NCBI RefSeq assembly: GCF_002237655.1
Contig: NZ_NOKT01000004.1
Coordinates: forward strand, 62,001-126,000
Direction of reading: 5' to 3'
From: Streptomyces sp. XY006
Lineage (GTDB): Bacteria > Actinomycetota > Actinomycetes > Streptomycetales > Streptomycetaceae
Length of the DNA stretch: 64,000 nucleotides
The notes below the pieces were generated by a model. That model did no database searches, was not told the DNA's origin, and saw nothing but the letters and a program-made list of their open reading frames with translations. Each line of letters begins with the position of its first letter. Positions within the stretch are counted from its first letter, which is position 1. Shown one piece after another: positions 8,366 through 17,946 of this stretch. Position numbers and translations under genes: made by a program.

Positions 8366-8815
8366 GTGAGCAGTAAACCCGAACTGACCGGCAGGGCGGC
8401 GCGTCTCGCGCGGCTCTTTCCCACCGGCCCGGGGCAGGCCGCCCGCACCCCCTTCGTCCTCCTGGTCGTCCTCCTCCTCGGCGGCGGTCTCATCGGCCTC
8501 CTCGTGCTGAACTCGGCCGTCAGCGAAGGCGCGTTCCAGCTCGACGACCTCCAGCGCGAGACCAAGAACCTCACCGACGAGGAGCAGGCCCTCCAGCGGG
8601 ACATCGACGCCTACTCCGCGCCCGAGGCCCTCCAGCGCCGCGCCCGCGAACTCGGCATGGTCCCCGGCGGCGACCCCGCCTTCCTGGGCCCCGACGGCAC
8701 GGTCAAGGGCGTCCCCAGCCCCGCCCCCGGCGTCCGTCCGGCCGCCGCCCACGTCCCCCTGGTCCTCGCCCCCGAGGCCATGCCCGACGGCACCGCATCG
8801 ACCCCCGGCAGGTGA
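8366..8815 (+). CDS. ftsL: Cell division protein FtsL
   Basis: A 149-residue bitopic membrane protein: a short basic cytoplasmic tail, one transmembrane helix at about residues 30-50, and an extracytoplasmic coiled coil at about 54-90 (LDDLQRETKNLTDEEQALQRDI), then a Pro/Ala-rich tail. FtsL is part of the septal FtsQ-FtsL-DivIC scaffold that activates FtsW/FtsI. The GTG at 8366 has GAGGGAG 5 nt upstream. The frame stays open upstream to 8036, but that extension is repeat sequence with atypical codon use and is rejected. The stop overlaps the ftsI start (GTGA). Confidence 0.85.
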   Translation: MSSKPELTGRAARLARLFPTGPGQAARTPFVLLVVLLLGGGLIGLLVLNSAVSEGAFQLDDLQRETKNLTDEEQALQRDIDAYSAPEALQRRARELGMVPGGDPAFLGPDGTVKGVPSPAPGVRPAAAHVPLVLAPEAMPDGTASTPGR

Positions 8816-10782
8816 CGGAAGTGTCCGACAGGGAACCGCCTCGCCGCCGTGTGCCCGGCCCGGCCAGGCCCGCCCGCCCCGACGCTAGGCGCCGGCCCGG
8901 GCCGGGTGCCCGGCCGGCCCGGCGGCCAGGACCGGGACGCCCGGGCGCACCCAAGCCGCTCCGGCTGGGCAGCCCGCGCCCCCGGCTGCGGCTGGTCGGG
9001 CTCGCGCTCACCCTGGTGCTGATCGCCTTCGTCGTACGGCTGTTCCAGGTGCAGGCCGTCGACGCGAGCACGTACGCCGCCAAGGCCGAGCAGAACCGCT
9101 ATGTGGGCCAGGTGCTGGCCGCGGACCGCGGCGAGATCACCGACCGCTCCGGAGTCGCCCTGGCCACCAGCGAGGACGCCTACGACATCACGGCCGACCC
9201 CACCATGTTCGCGCCGGACATGCTGAAGATCGGCGACGGGCCCGAGCAGGCGGCCGCCCTGCTCGCGCCGATCCTCGGCCAGGACCAGGAGACCCTGGTC
9301 GGCAAGCTGCGCCCGAAGAACAAGGCCCTGCGCTACGTGAAGCTGGCCTCCCGCCAGACCCCGCAGGTCTGGAAGCAGATCAAGGACCTGAAGTCCGCGC
9401 TCGCCAAGAAGGAGGAGACGGACAAGTCCGTGCACAACGTGCTCGCGGGCGTCTTCTCCGTCGCCACCAGCAAGCGCGTGTATCCCAACGGCGAGCTCGC
9501 CGCCGGGATACTGGGCTGGGTCAACGCCGAGGGCAAGCCCGGCGGCGGCATCGAGCTGCAGCTGAACAAGCAGCTGGCCGGCAAGGACGGCAAGATCCGC
9601 TACGCCCAGTCCGGCGGCCGCCTCGTCCCCACCGCGGGAGGCGCCACCGAGACCCCCGCCGTACCGGGCAGCGACGTCGAGCTCACCATCGACCGCGACA
9701 TCCAGTGGGCCGCCCAGAACGCCATCACCGAGCAGGTCGAGGAGTCCGCGGCCGACCGCGGCTACGTCATCGTCCAGGACACCCGCACCGGACAGATCCT
9801 GGCCATGGCCAACTCGCCCGGGTTCGACCCGAACGACCTGTCCGACGCCGACCCGGCCGCCCTCGGCAACGCGGCGCTGCAGGACGCCTTCGAGCCCGGC
9901 TCCACGGCCAAGGTCATGTCGATGGCCGCCGTCCTGCAGGAGCGGGCCGCCACCCCGATGACCCACGTCGTCGTGCCCAACCGGCTGCACCGCGGCGACC
10001 GGCTCTTCAAGGACGACGTCGACCACCCGACCTGGTACCTGACGCTCAACGGCGTCCTGGCCAAGTCCAGCAACATCGGCACCATCCTCGCCACCGGCCA
10101 GCTCGGCACGACGCAGGCGCGGGCCAACAAGGTCCTCTACGACTACCTGCGCAAGTTCGGCCTCGGCAGTTACACCGGCCTCGGCTTCCCCGGCGAGACC
10201 AAGGGCATCCTCGCCCCGCCGGACAAGTGGTCGACCTCGCAGCAGTACACGATCCCTTTCGGCCAGGGCGTCTCCATCAACGCCATGCAGGCCGCCTCCG
10301 TGTACTCGACCATCGCCAACGGCGGCGTCCGCGTCGAACCCACGCTCGTACGCGGCACCAAGGGCCCCGACGGCCGCTTCACACCCGCCCCCAAGCCCGA
10401 GAAGACGCGGGTCGTGAGCGCGCAGACGGCGAAGACCCTCGCCCGGATGCTGGAGTCCGTCGTGGACGACGAGGAGGGCACCGGCACCAAGGCGCGCATC
10501 CCCGGCTACCGCGTCGCGGGCAAGACGGGCACGGCCAACCGCGTGGATCCGGCCACCGGCAAGTACCGCGGCTACACCTCGTCCTTCGCCGGGTTCGCGC
10601 CCGCCGACCAACCCCGTATCACCGTCTACTGCGCCATCCAGAACGCCACCCGGGGCAGCTACTTCGGCGGGCAGATCTGCGGACCCGTCTACAAGCAGGT
10701 CATGGAGTTCGCGCTGAAGTCCCTCCAGGTCCCGCCGACCGGGGCCAAGCCCGCCAAGCTCCCGGTCACCTTCCAGCGCTGA
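8812..10782 (+). CDS. ftsI: Septal class B penicillin-binding protein FtsI
   Basis: A 656-residue septal transpeptidase. A Pro/Arg-rich cytoplasmic N-terminus and a transmembrane helix at about residues 62-84 precede a PBP dimer domain. The transpeptidase domain carries the three catalytic motifs: S364-T-A-K367 (EPGSTAKV), S419-S-N421 and K571-T-G573. It crosslinks septal peptidoglycan made by FtsW. The GTG at 8812 overlaps the ftsL stop as GTGA; a second GTG at 8821 is an equally possible start. It lies directly downstream of ftsL, its partner in the divisome. Confidence 0.95.
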   Translation: MTEVSDREPPRRRVPGPARPARPDARRRPGPGARPARRPGPGRPGAPKPLRLGSPRPRLRLVGLALTLVLIAFVVRLFQVQAVDASTYAAKAEQNRYVGQVLAADRGEITDRSGVALATSEDAYDITADPTMFAPDMLKIGDGPEQAAALLAPILGQDQETLVGKLRPKNKALRYVKLASRQTPQVWKQIKDLKSALAKKEETDKSVHNVLAGVFSVATSKRVYPNGELAAGILGWVNAEGKPGGGIELQLNKQLAGKDGKIRYAQSGGRLVPTAGGATETPAVPGSDVELTIDRDIQWAAQNAITEQVEESAADRGYVIVQDTRTGQILAMANSPGFDPNDLSDADPAALGNAALQDAFEPGSTAKVMSMAAVLQERAATPMTHVVVPNRLHRGDRLFKDDVDHPTWYLTLNGVLAKSSNIGTILATGQLGTTQARANKVLYDYLRKFGLGSYTGLGFPGETKGILAPPDKWSTSQQYTIPFGQGVSINAMQAASVYSTIANGGVRVEPTLVRGTKGPDGRFTPAPKPEKTRVVSAQTAKTLARMLESVVDDEEGTGTKARIPGYRVAGKTGTANRVDPATGKYRGYTSSFAGFAPADQPRITVYCAIQNATRGSYFGGQICGPVYKQVMEFALKSLQVPPTGAKPAKLPVTFQR

Positions 10783-10902
10783 CCGGCCCCTACCGGTCCG
10801 CACCGAAACAGCCAGGAACCACCTCGTGACGACGATCACCCCGGACCCCGGGAACCACAGCACCCCCCGCCCCTCACTTCGCCCGGAGGCGGGTACGCCC
10901 GG

Positions 10903-10908
10903 TACGCT
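10903..10908 (+). promoter_or_regulatory. Candidate -10 for a leaderless murE transcript
   Basis: TACGCT at 10903-10908 fits TANNNT. It stands 7 nt before an in-frame GTG (10916), the same geometry as other probable leaderless genes in this window. No convincing -35 is seen. If real, it gives murE a promoter independent of the ftsI transcript. Confidence 0.4.
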
Positions 10909-10915
10909 CACCGCC

Positions 10916-12481
10916 GTGCCACACGCTGATCAGTCCCAAACCACCCAGAAGGGGCATCCCGTGACATACCCCGGGCCGCCCAGGCCGGTGCAGGTCTCCG
11001 CCACATCCCTCGCGGAACTCGCCGTTCAGCTGGGTGCTCCCGCGCCACAGGGCGCCGCCGAGGTCACGGGCATCACCCATGACTCGCGGGCCGTGCGGCC
11101 CGGCGACCTGTACGCCGCCCTCCCGGGCGCCCGCCTGCACGGCGCGGACTTCGTGAACCAGGCCGCGGGCCTCGGCGCCGCCGCCGTGCTGACCGACCCG
11201 ACCGGCGCCGACCGCGCCGCCGCGTCCGGTCTGCCCGTCCTGGTCGTCGACGACCCGCGCGGGCAGATGGGCGAGCTGGCCGCCACGATCTACGGCCACC
11301 CCGGCCGGGACCTGCTCCAGATCGGCATCACCGGCACCTCCGGCAAGACCACCACCGCCTACCTCGTCGAGGGCGGCCTGAAGACGGTCCGGTCCACCGG
11401 CCTGATCGGCACGGTCGAGATGCGCATCGGCGACGAGCGCATCAAGTCCGAGCGGACCACGCCCGAGGCCACCGACCTGCAGGCCCTGTTCGCCGTCATG
11501 CGCGAGCGCGGCGTCGAGGCGGTCGCCATGGAGGTCTCCAGCCACGCCCTGGTGCTCGGCCGCGTCGACGGCTGCGTCTTCGACATCGGCGTCTTCACCA
11601 ACCTCAGCCCGGAGCACATGGAGTTCCACTCCGACATGGAGGACTACTTCCAGGCGAAGGCGCAGCTGTTCACGCCGAAACGGAGCAGGCTCGGCGTGGT
11701 CAACGTCGACGACGAGTACGGCCGCAGGCTGGCGAAGGAAGCCACCGTCCCGGTCGTCACCTACTCCGCCGAGGGCCACCCCGACGCCGACTGGCGCGCC
11801 GAGGACGTCCGGGTCGGCCGGCTGGACTCGACGTTCACCGTCGTCGGGCCCAAGGGCGAGCGGATCAGCGCCACCTCGCCGCTGCCGGGCCCGTTCAACG
11901 TGGCCAACACCCTGGCCGCGATCGTCGCCCTCGCCGTCGCCGGACTCGACCCGCAGTCCGCCGCCGACGGCGTGGCCGCCGTCCCCGGCGTGCCGGGCCG
12001 CCTGGAGCGCGTGGACGCCGGACAGCCCTACCTCGCGGTCGTCGACTACGCGCACAAGACCGACGCCGTCGAGTCCGTGCTGCGCGCCCTGCGCAAGGTC
12101 ACCGAGGGCAGGCTGCACATCGTGCTCGGCTGCGGCGGCGACCGGGACAGGACCAAGCGGGAGCCGATGGGCGCCGCCGCGGCACGGCTCGCCGACACCG
12201 CCGTGCTGACCTCCGACAACCCCCGTGGCGAGGACCCCCTCGCGATCCTCGCCACGATGCTGCAGGGCGCGGCCTCCGTGCCCGCGCACGAGCGCGGCGA
12301 GGTGCAGGTCTTCGAGGACCGGGCCGCCGCGATCGCCGCCGCCGTGGCGCGTGCCGAGCCCGGCGACACGGTGCTGGTCGCCGGCAAGGGCCACGAACAG
12401 GGCCAGGACATCGCCGGGGTGGTCCGTCCCTTCGACGACCGCCAGGTGCTGCGCGAAGCCATCCGGAAGACCCAGGGATGA
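10916..12481 (+). CDS. murE: UDP-MurNAc-L-Ala-D-Glu:diaminopimelate ligase MurE
   Basis: This cytoplasmic ligase adds diaminopimelate to UDP-MurNAc-dipeptide using ATP. Motifs are the P-loop GTSGKTTT (Lys144), the carbamylated-Lys and metal-site region TTPEATDLQ, and DNPRGEDP (Asp434-Arg437), the signature for diaminopimelate rather than lysine. The start is uncertain. GTG 10826 gives 551 residues, GTG 10916 gives 521 and lies 7 nt after a -10-like TACGCT, and GTG 10961 gives 506 with AAGGGG upstream. I chose 10916; the first conserved residues begin just after 10961. The stop lies in a short duplicated sequence at the murF junction. Confidence 0.92.
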   Translation: MPHADQSQTTQKGHPVTYPGPPRPVQVSATSLAELAVQLGAPAPQGAAEVTGITHDSRAVRPGDLYAALPGARLHGADFVNQAAGLGAAAVLTDPTGADRAAASGLPVLVVDDPRGQMGELAATIYGHPGRDLLQIGITGTSGKTTTAYLVEGGLKTVRSTGLIGTVEMRIGDERIKSERTTPEATDLQALFAVMRERGVEAVAMEVSSHALVLGRVDGCVFDIGVFTNLSPEHMEFHSDMEDYFQAKAQLFTPKRSRLGVVNVDDEYGRRLAKEATVPVVTYSAEGHPDADWRAEDVRVGRLDSTFTVVGPKGERISATSPLPGPFNVANTLAAIVALAVAGLDPQSAADGVAAVPGVPGRLERVDAGQPYLAVVDYAHKTDAVESVLRALRKVTEGRLHIVLGCGGDRDRTKREPMGAAAARLADTAVLTSDNPRGEDPLAILATMLQGAASVPAHERGEVQVFEDRAAAIAAAVARAEPGDTVLVAGKGHEQGQDIAGVVRPFDDRQVLREAIRKTQG

Positions 12482-12509
12482 AAATCCAGAAGACCCAGGG
12501 GATGAACTT

Positions 12510-13925
12510 GTGATCGCCCTCTCCCTCGCCGAGATCGCAGAAGTCGTCGGCGGGCAGACGCACGACATACCGGATCCGTCCGTCCAGGTCACCGGCCCGG
12601 TGGTCCGGGACTCCCGCGAAGCGGGGCCGGGCAGCCTGTTCGTGGCCTTCGCCGGTGAGCGCGTGGACGGCCACGACTTCGCCGCGGCGGTCGTCGAGGC
12701 GGGAGCGGTGGCCGTGCTCGGCACCCGCCCCGTCGGCGTGCCCGCGATCGTCGTGGAGGACGTCCAGACCGCTCTCGGCGCCCTCGCCCGGCACGTCGTG
12801 GCCCGCCTCGGCGCCACCCTCGTCGCCCTCACCGGCTCGGCGGGCAAGACCAGCACCAAGGACCTCATCGCGCAGGTGCTCCAGCGCAAGGCGCCCACGG
12901 TGTTCACGCCCGGCTCCCTCAACAACGAGATCGGGCTGCCGCTCACCGCGCTCAGCGCCACCGAGGAGACGAGGTTCCTCGTCCTGGAGATGGGCGCCCG
13001 CGGCATCGGGCACATCCGCTACCTCACGGAACTGACCCCTCCGAAGATCGGCCTGGTGCTCAACGTCGGCTCCGCCCACATCGGCGAGTTCGGCGGCCGC
13101 GAGCAGATCGCCCAGGCCAAGGGCGAACTCGTGGAGTCCCTGCCGTCCGAGGCCGACGGGGGCACGGCCGTCCTCAACGCGGACGACCCCTACGTCCGGG
13201 CCATGGCCTCCCGTACGAAGGCGAAGGTGCTCCTTTTCGGAGAGTCCGGCGAAGCGGACGTTCGCGCCGAGAACGTGCGACTCACGGACACCGGACAGCC
13301 CGCGTTCAGGCTTCACACACCCTCCGGTGCAAGCGATGTGACCATGCGCCTGTACGGTGAGCACCACGTGTCGAACGCGCTCGCCGCGGCCGCCGTCGCC
13401 CACGAGTTGGGCATGTCCGCAGACGAGATCGCCGTCGCGCTCTCCGAGGCGGGCTCCCTCTCCCGCTGGCGGATGGAGGTCACCGAGCGCCCGGACGGCG
13501 TGACGGTCGTCAACGACGCCTACAACGCGAACCCCGAGTCCATGAAGGCCGCGCTGCGCGCGCTGGCGGCCATGGGCAAGGGACGCCGTACGTGGGCGGT
13601 GCTCGGCAAGATGGCCGAGCTCGGGGACGAGGCTCTCGCCGAGCACGACGCGGTCGGGCGGCTCGCCGTCCGGCTCAACGTCAGCAAGCTCGTCGCGGTC
13701 GGTGGCAGGGAAGCCGCCTGGCTGCAACTGGGCGCATATAACGAGGGTTCGTGGGGTGAGGAGTCGGTGCACGTGTCCGACGCACAGGCGGCGGTCGACC
13801 TGTTGCGCAGCGAGTTGCGCCCGGGGGACGTCGTGCTCGTGAAGGCGTCCCGTTCGGTCGGGCTCGAAAGCGTTGCCCAGGCGCTGCTCGAGTCCGGTGC
13901 CGAGGGTGAGGTTGCCGCCCGATGA
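12510..13925 (+). CDS. murF: UDP-MurNAc-tripeptide:D-Ala-D-Ala ligase MurF
   Basis: A 471-residue cytoplasmic ligase that adds D-Ala-D-Ala to complete the UDP-MurNAc-pentapeptide. It has the Mur ligase fold: N-terminal domain ([27 protein letters not shown]), P-loop [10 protein letters not shown] around Lys113, [22 protein letters not shown] and a C-terminal Rossmann domain. GTG 12510 follows CAGGGGA at good spacing, and the conserved [10 protein letters not shown] starts a few residues in. The stop overlaps the mraY start as ATGA. Confidence 0.95.
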   Translation: MIALSLAEIAEVVGGQTHDIPDPSVQVTGPVVRDSREAGPGSLFVAFAGERVDGHDFAAAVVEAGAVAVLGTRPVGVPAIVVEDVQTALGALARHVVARLGATLVALTGSAGKTSTKDLIAQVLQRKAPTVFTPGSLNNEIGLPLTALSATEETRFLVLEMGARGIGHIRYLTELTPPKIGLVLNVGSAHIGEFGGREQIAQAKGELVESLPSEADGGTAVLNADDPYVRAMASRTKAKVLLFGESGEADVRAENVRLTDTGQPAFRLHTPSGASDVTMRLYGEHHVSNALAAAAVAHELGMSADEIAVALSEAGSLSRWRMEVTERPDGVTVVNDAYNANPESMKAALRALAAMGKGRRTWAVLGKMAELGDEALAEHDAVGRLAVRLNVSKLVAVGGREAAWLQLGAYNEGSWGEESVHVSDAQAAVDLLRSELRPGDVVLVKASRSVGLESVAQALLESGAEGEVAAR

Positions 13926-15016
13926 TGAAGCAGATCCTGTTCGCAGGAGTCATTGGCCTGTTTCTCACGCTGGTCGGCACCCCGCTGCTGATCAAGCTGC
14001 TCGCGCGCAAGGGCTACGGCCAGTACATCCGCGACGACGGCCCGCGCGAGCACGCCAGCAAGCGCGGTACGCCGACCATGGGCGGCATCGCGTTCATCCT
14101 GGCGACGGTGGCCGCGTACTTCCTGGCCAAGGTCATCACGGGCTACCTGGACCCGGAGGCCGACGCGGCGCCGACCTTCTCGGGTCTGCTGGTGCTCGGA
14201 CTGATGGTCGGCATGGGCCTGGTCGGCTTCCTCGACGACTACATCAAGATCGTCAAGCGTCGTTCGCTGGGCCTGCGGGCCAAGGCGAAGATGGCCGGCC
14301 AGCTGATCGTCGGCATCGGCTTCGCGGTGCTGTCCCTGCAGTTCGCGGACAACCGCGGCAACACCCCGGCCTCCACGAAGCTGTCGTTCATCACGGACTT
14401 CGGCTGGACGATCGGCCCGGTGCTGTTCGTGGTCTGGGCGCTGTTCATGATCCTCGCGATGTCCAACGGCGTGAACCTCACCGACGGTCTGGACGGTCTG
14501 GCCACCGGCGCCTCGGTGCTCGTCTTCGGCGCCTACACCTTCATCGGCGTCTGGCAGTTCCAGGAGTCCTGCGCCAACGCGGGCACCCTGACCAACCCCG
14601 GGGCCTGTTACGAGGTCCGCGACCCGCTCGACCTCGCGGTGGTCGCCTCCGCGCTGATGGGCGCCTGCCTGGGCTTCCTGTGGTGGAACACCTCACCGGC
14701 CAAGATCTTCATGGGCGACACCGGTTCGCTCGCGCTCGGCGGTGTGCTCGCCGGCCTCGCGATCTGCTCGCGCACCGAGCTGCTGCTCGCCATCCTCGGC
14801 GGCCTGTTCGTCCTGATCACCATGTCCGTGGTGATCCAGGTCGGTTCGTTCCGCCTCACCGGCAAGCGCGTCTTCCGGATGGCGCCACTGCAGCACCACT
14901 TCGAACTCAAGGGCTGGTCCGAAGTGCTCGTCGTGGTCCGCTTCTGGATCATCCAGGGCATTTGTGTGATCGTCGGACTCGGCCTCTTCTACGCAGGATG
15001 GGCAGCGGACAAGTGA
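13922..15016 (+). CDS. mraY: Phospho-MurNAc-pentapeptide translocase MraY
   Basis: A 364-residue polytopic membrane enzyme that transfers phospho-MurNAc-pentapeptide to undecaprenyl phosphate, making lipid I. It has about ten transmembrane helices and the family motifs GTPTMGG, the catalytic Asp pair Asp105-Asp106 (GFLDDYIK), [21 protein letters not shown] and [10 protein letters not shown]. Overlaps at both ends (ATGA with murF; the last bases overlap murD) point to translational coupling. Confidence 0.97.
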   Translation: MMKQILFAGVIGLFLTLVGTPLLIKLLARKGYGQYIRDDGPREHASKRGTPTMGGIAFILATVAAYFLAKVITGYLDPEADAAPTFSGLLVLGLMVGMGLVGFLDDYIKIVKRRSLGLRAKAKMAGQLIVGIGFAVLSLQFADNRGNTPASTKLSFITDFGWTIGPVLFVVWALFMILAMSNGVNLTDGLDGLATGASVLVFGAYTFIGVWQFQESCANAGTLTNPGACYEVRDPLDLAVVASALMGACLGFLWWNTSPAKIFMGDTGSLALGGVLAGLAICSRTELLLAILGGLFVLITMSVVIQVGSFRLTGKRVFRMAPLQHHFELKGWSEVLVVVRFWIIQGICVIVGLGLFYAGWAADK

Positions 15017-16440
15017 CCTCCTCGGAGCCCTTCGACTTCCAGGGCAAGCACGTCACCGTCGCCGGACTCGGCGTCTCGGGCGTCCCGGCGGCCAAGGTGC
15101 TGCACGGCCTCGGCGCGCGCGTCACGGTCGTCAACGACGGCGCCGACGAGCGCGCGCGGGCGCAGGCCGCCGAACTGGAGGCGCTCGGCATCACCGTGCG
15201 CCTCGGCGACGGCGACAGCCTGCCGGAGGGCACCGAGCTGATCGTCACCGCACCCGGCTGGAAGCCGGACAAGCCGCTGTTCACGGCGGCGGCGCAGGCG
15301 GGCGTCCCGGTCTGGGGCGATGTCGAACTGGCCTGGCGCCTGCGCGGCCCCGACGCCGCGCCCTGGCTCGCCGTCACGGGCACCAACGGCAAGACCACCA
15401 CCGTCCAGATGCTCGCCTCGATCCTGAAGGCGGCGGGCCTGCGCACCGCCGCCGTCGGCAACATCGGCGTCTCCCTGCTGGACGCGGTGCTCGGCGAGGA
15501 GAGTTACGACGTCCTGGCCGTGGAGCTGTCCAGCTACCAGCTGCACTGGGCGCCGTCCCTGCGCGCCCACTCGGCCGCCGTGCTCAACCTCGCCCCCGAC
15601 CACCTCGACTGGCACGGCTCCATGGAGGCGTACGCCAAGGACAAGGGCCGTATCTACGAGGGCAACCGCGTCGCCTGCGTCTACAACGTGGCGGACAAGG
15701 CCACCGAGGACCTGGTCCGCGAGGCCGACGTGGAGGAGGGCTGCCGGGCCGTCGGCTTCACCCTCGGCACCCCGGCGCCCTCCCAACTCGGCGTCGTGGA
15801 GGGCATCCTGGTCGACCGCGCCTTCGTCGAGAACCGGCAGAAGAACGCCCAGGAGCTCGCCGAGGTCGCGGACGTCGACCCGCCGGCCCCGCACAACATC
15901 GCCAACGCCCTGGCGGCGGCGGCCCTCGCCCGCGCCTACGGCGTGCCCGCCAAGGCCGTCCGGGACGGGCTGCGGGCCTTCACCCCGGACGCCCACCGCA
16001 TCGCGCACATCGCCGACGTGGACGGGGTCGCCTGGGTCGACGACTCCAAGGCGACCAACACCCACGCCGCGGAGGCCTCGTTGGCGGCGTACGAGTCGAT
16101 CGTGTGGATCGCGGGCGGACTCGCCAAGGGCGCGACCTTCGACGAGCTGGTCGCCAAGTCGGCCAAGCGGCTGCGCGGGGCCGTGCTGATCGGCGCGGAC
16201 CGCGCGCTCATCCGCGAAGCCCTGGCGCGACACGCCCCGGAGGTACCCGTCGTCGACCTCGACCGGACCGACACTGGGGCGATGCGCGCGGCGGTCCACG
16301 AGGCGCGGCGGCTCGCTCAGGCGGGCGACACGGTGCTGCTGGCCCCGGCCTGCGCCTCCATGGACATGTTCGCCGACTACAACAAGCGCGGGGACGCTTT
16401 CGCGGACGCCGTTCGCGAGCTCGGCTCCGTCGAGGGCTGA
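15013..16440 (+). CDS. murD: UDP-MurNAc-L-alanine:D-glutamate ligase MurD
   Basis: A 475-residue cytoplasmic ligase adding D-Glu to UDP-MurNAc-L-Ala. An N-terminal Rossmann domain ([15 protein letters not shown]) precedes the P-loop GTNGKTTT (Lys127), [16 protein letters not shown] and a C-terminal domain with [12 protein letters not shown] 15013 overlaps the mraY stop as GTGA; an in-frame ATG at 14998 would add five residues but has no usable ribosome binding site. In the pathway it acts before MurE. murC, the ligase preceding it, is not in this cluster. Confidence 0.94.
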   Translation: MTSSEPFDFQGKHVTVAGLGVSGVPAAKVLHGLGARVTVVNDGADERARAQAAELEALGITVRLGDGDSLPEGTELIVTAPGWKPDKPLFTAAAQAGVPVWGDVELAWRLRGPDAAPWLAVTGTNGKTTTVQMLASILKAAGLRTAAVGNIGVSLLDAVLGEESYDVLAVELSSYQLHWAPSLRAHSAAVLNLAPDHLDWHGSMEAYAKDKGRIYEGNRVACVYNVADKATEDLVREADVEEGCRAVGFTLGTPAPSQLGVVEGILVDRAFVENRQKNAQELAEVADVDPPAPHNIANALAAAALARAYGVPAKAVRDGLRAFTPDAHRIAHIADVDGVAWVDDSKATNTHAAEASLAAYESIVWIAGGLAKGATFDELVAKSAKRLRGAVLIGADRALIREALARHAPEVPVVDLDRTDTGAMRAAVHEARRLAQAGDTVLLAPACASMDMFADYNKRGDAFADAVRELGSVEG

Positions 16441-16491
16441 CCCGGGTCCGCCACGCCCGGCGGTGGCGCCGGGCGTACCTGGGAGGGACGC

Positions 16492-16569
16492 GTGAGACGG
16501 ATGTGGCTGGTGTCCGAGCGGCCGGGGAGCGTGCGCCGCACGACGTCCCCCTCCGGCAAGGCGGGGTGA
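16492..16569 (+). CDS. Possible 25-codon leader ORF upstream of ftsW
   Basis: A short frame from GTG 16492 to TGA 16567-16569 is preceded by GGGAGGGA at ideal spacing, better than the site of ftsW itself. It ends 6 nt before the ftsW ATG, in the same frame. The peptide begins MRRMWLVSERPG and matches nothing I know. It may be a translated leader that feeds ribosomes to ftsW, or chance. Everything beyond the sequence itself is inference. Confidence 0.3.
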   Translation: MRRMWLVSERPGSVRRTTSPSGKAG

Positions 16570-16575
16570 GCGGCG

Positions 16576-17940
16576 ATGCCCACCAGCCGCACCGGACGGC
16601 CCCCGGCCCCGCGCGCCCCCAAGCGGCCCGCGGCGACCCGGCTCCCGCGCGAGAACGGCGTCCTCGGCCTGTACACCCGCGCCCGCCGCGGCTGGGACCG
16701 GCCGCTGACCGCCTACTACCTGATCTTCGGCGGCAGTCTGCTGATCACCGTGCTGGGCCTGGTGATGGTGTACTCGGCCTCCCAGATCACCGCGCTGCAG
16801 ATGTCGCTGCCCGGCTCGTACTTCTTCCGCAAACAGCTGCTCGCGGCGGTCATCGGCGCCGGTCTGCTGTTCGCCGCCTCACGCATGCCGGTGAAACTCC
16901 ACCGGGCGCTGGCCTACCCGATCCTCGCCGGCGCCGTCTTCCTCATGGCCCTGGTGCAGGTGCCCGGGATAGGAGTCTCGGTCAACGGCAACCAGAACTG
17001 GATCGCCGTCGGCGGCTCCTTCCAGATCCAGCCCAGTGAGTTCGGCAAGCTCGCGCTGGTGCTGTGGGGCGCCGACCTGCTCGCCCGCAAGCAGGACAGG
17101 AAGCTGCTGACCCAGTGGAAGCACATGCTCGTCCCGCTGGTCCCGGCCGCCTTCATGCTGCTCGGACTGATCATGATCGGCGGCGACATGGGCACCGCGA
17201 TCATCCTCACGGCCATCCTGTTCGGCCTGCTCTGGCTGGCCGGAGCGCCCACGCGGCTGTTCGCCGGCGTCCTGTCGGTCGCCGCGGTGCTCGGCCTGAT
17301 CCTCATCAAGACCAGCCCCAACCGCATGGCCCGCCTGCAGTGCCTCGGCGCCACGGAACCCCAGTCGGGACCGGTCGACTGCTGGCAGGCCGTGCACGGC
17401 ATCTACGCCCTCGCCTCCGGCGGAATCTTCGGCTCCGGACTGGGCGCGAGTGTGGAGAAATGGGGCCAACTCCCCGAAGCCCACACCGACTTCATCTTCG
17501 CCGTCACCGGTGAGGAACTGGGCCTGGCGGGGACGCTGTCGGTTCTCGCCCTCTTCGCGGCTCTAGGCTATGCGGGTATCCGCGTGGCCGGACGCACGGA
17601 GGACCCCTTCGTGAGGTATGCCGCGGGAGGCGTGACCACCTGGATCACGGCCCAGGCCGTGATCAACATCGGTGCGGTGCTCGGTCTGCTGCCGATCGCC
17701 GGCGTGCCTCTCCCGCTGTTCTCCTACGGAGGTTCCGCCCTGCTGCCGACCATGTTCGCCATCGGGCTCCTGATCGCCTTCGCGCGCGACGAGCCCGCTG
17801 CGCGGGCAGCGCTTGCGATGCGGCAACCTCGCTTTGGTAGAAAGCGGGGGGCCGGGGGAACCGGTTCGGGTCGGAGTCCCCGGAGATGGAACACGATGCG
17901 ACGGCGCGCCACGGCGGCGCGTCCGTCCGGAGAGCGGTGA
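16576..17940 (+). CDS. ftsW: Septal peptidoglycan glycosyltransferase FtsW (SEDS family)
   Basis: A 454-residue polytopic membrane protein that polymerises lipid II at the septum with FtsI. About ten transmembrane helices carry the SEDS marks: GLVMVYSAS, the conserved NWIAVGGSFQIQPSEFGKLALVLW, GGDMGTA, EAHTDFIFAVTGEELG (catalytic Asp region) and PLFSYGGSAL. Both termini are long, basic and cytoplasmic. The ATG follows GGGGTGA. A 135-bp gap with a small ORF separates it from murD; murG starts 7 nt after its stop. Confidence 0.95.
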   Translation: MPTSRTGRPPAPRAPKRPAATRLPRENGVLGLYTRARRGWDRPLTAYYLIFGGSLLITVLGLVMVYSASQITALQMSLPGSYFFRKQLLAAVIGAGLLFAASRMPVKLHRALAYPILAGAVFLMALVQVPGIGVSVNGNQNWIAVGGSFQIQPSEFGKLALVLWGADLLARKQDRKLLTQWKHMLVPLVPAAFMLLGLIMIGGDMGTAIILTAILFGLLWLAGAPTRLFAGVLSVAAVLGLILIKTSPNRMARLQCLGATEPQSGPVDCWQAVHGIYALASGGIFGSGLGASVEKWGQLPEAHTDFIFAVTGEELGLAGTLSVLALFAALGYAGIRVAGRTEDPFVRYAAGGVTTWITAQAVINIGAVLGLLPIAGVPLPLFSYGGSALLPTMFAIGLLIAFARDEPAARAALAMRQPRFGRKRGAGGTGSGRSPRRWNTMRRRATAARPSGER

Positions 17941-17946
17941 ATTTCG

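Noticed and set aside
6806..8752. 648-codon minus-strand frame across rsmH and ftsL
   Set aside because: It is antisense to rsmH and to the repeats; its Pro/Thr/Arg repeats only reflect the tandem DNA repeats.
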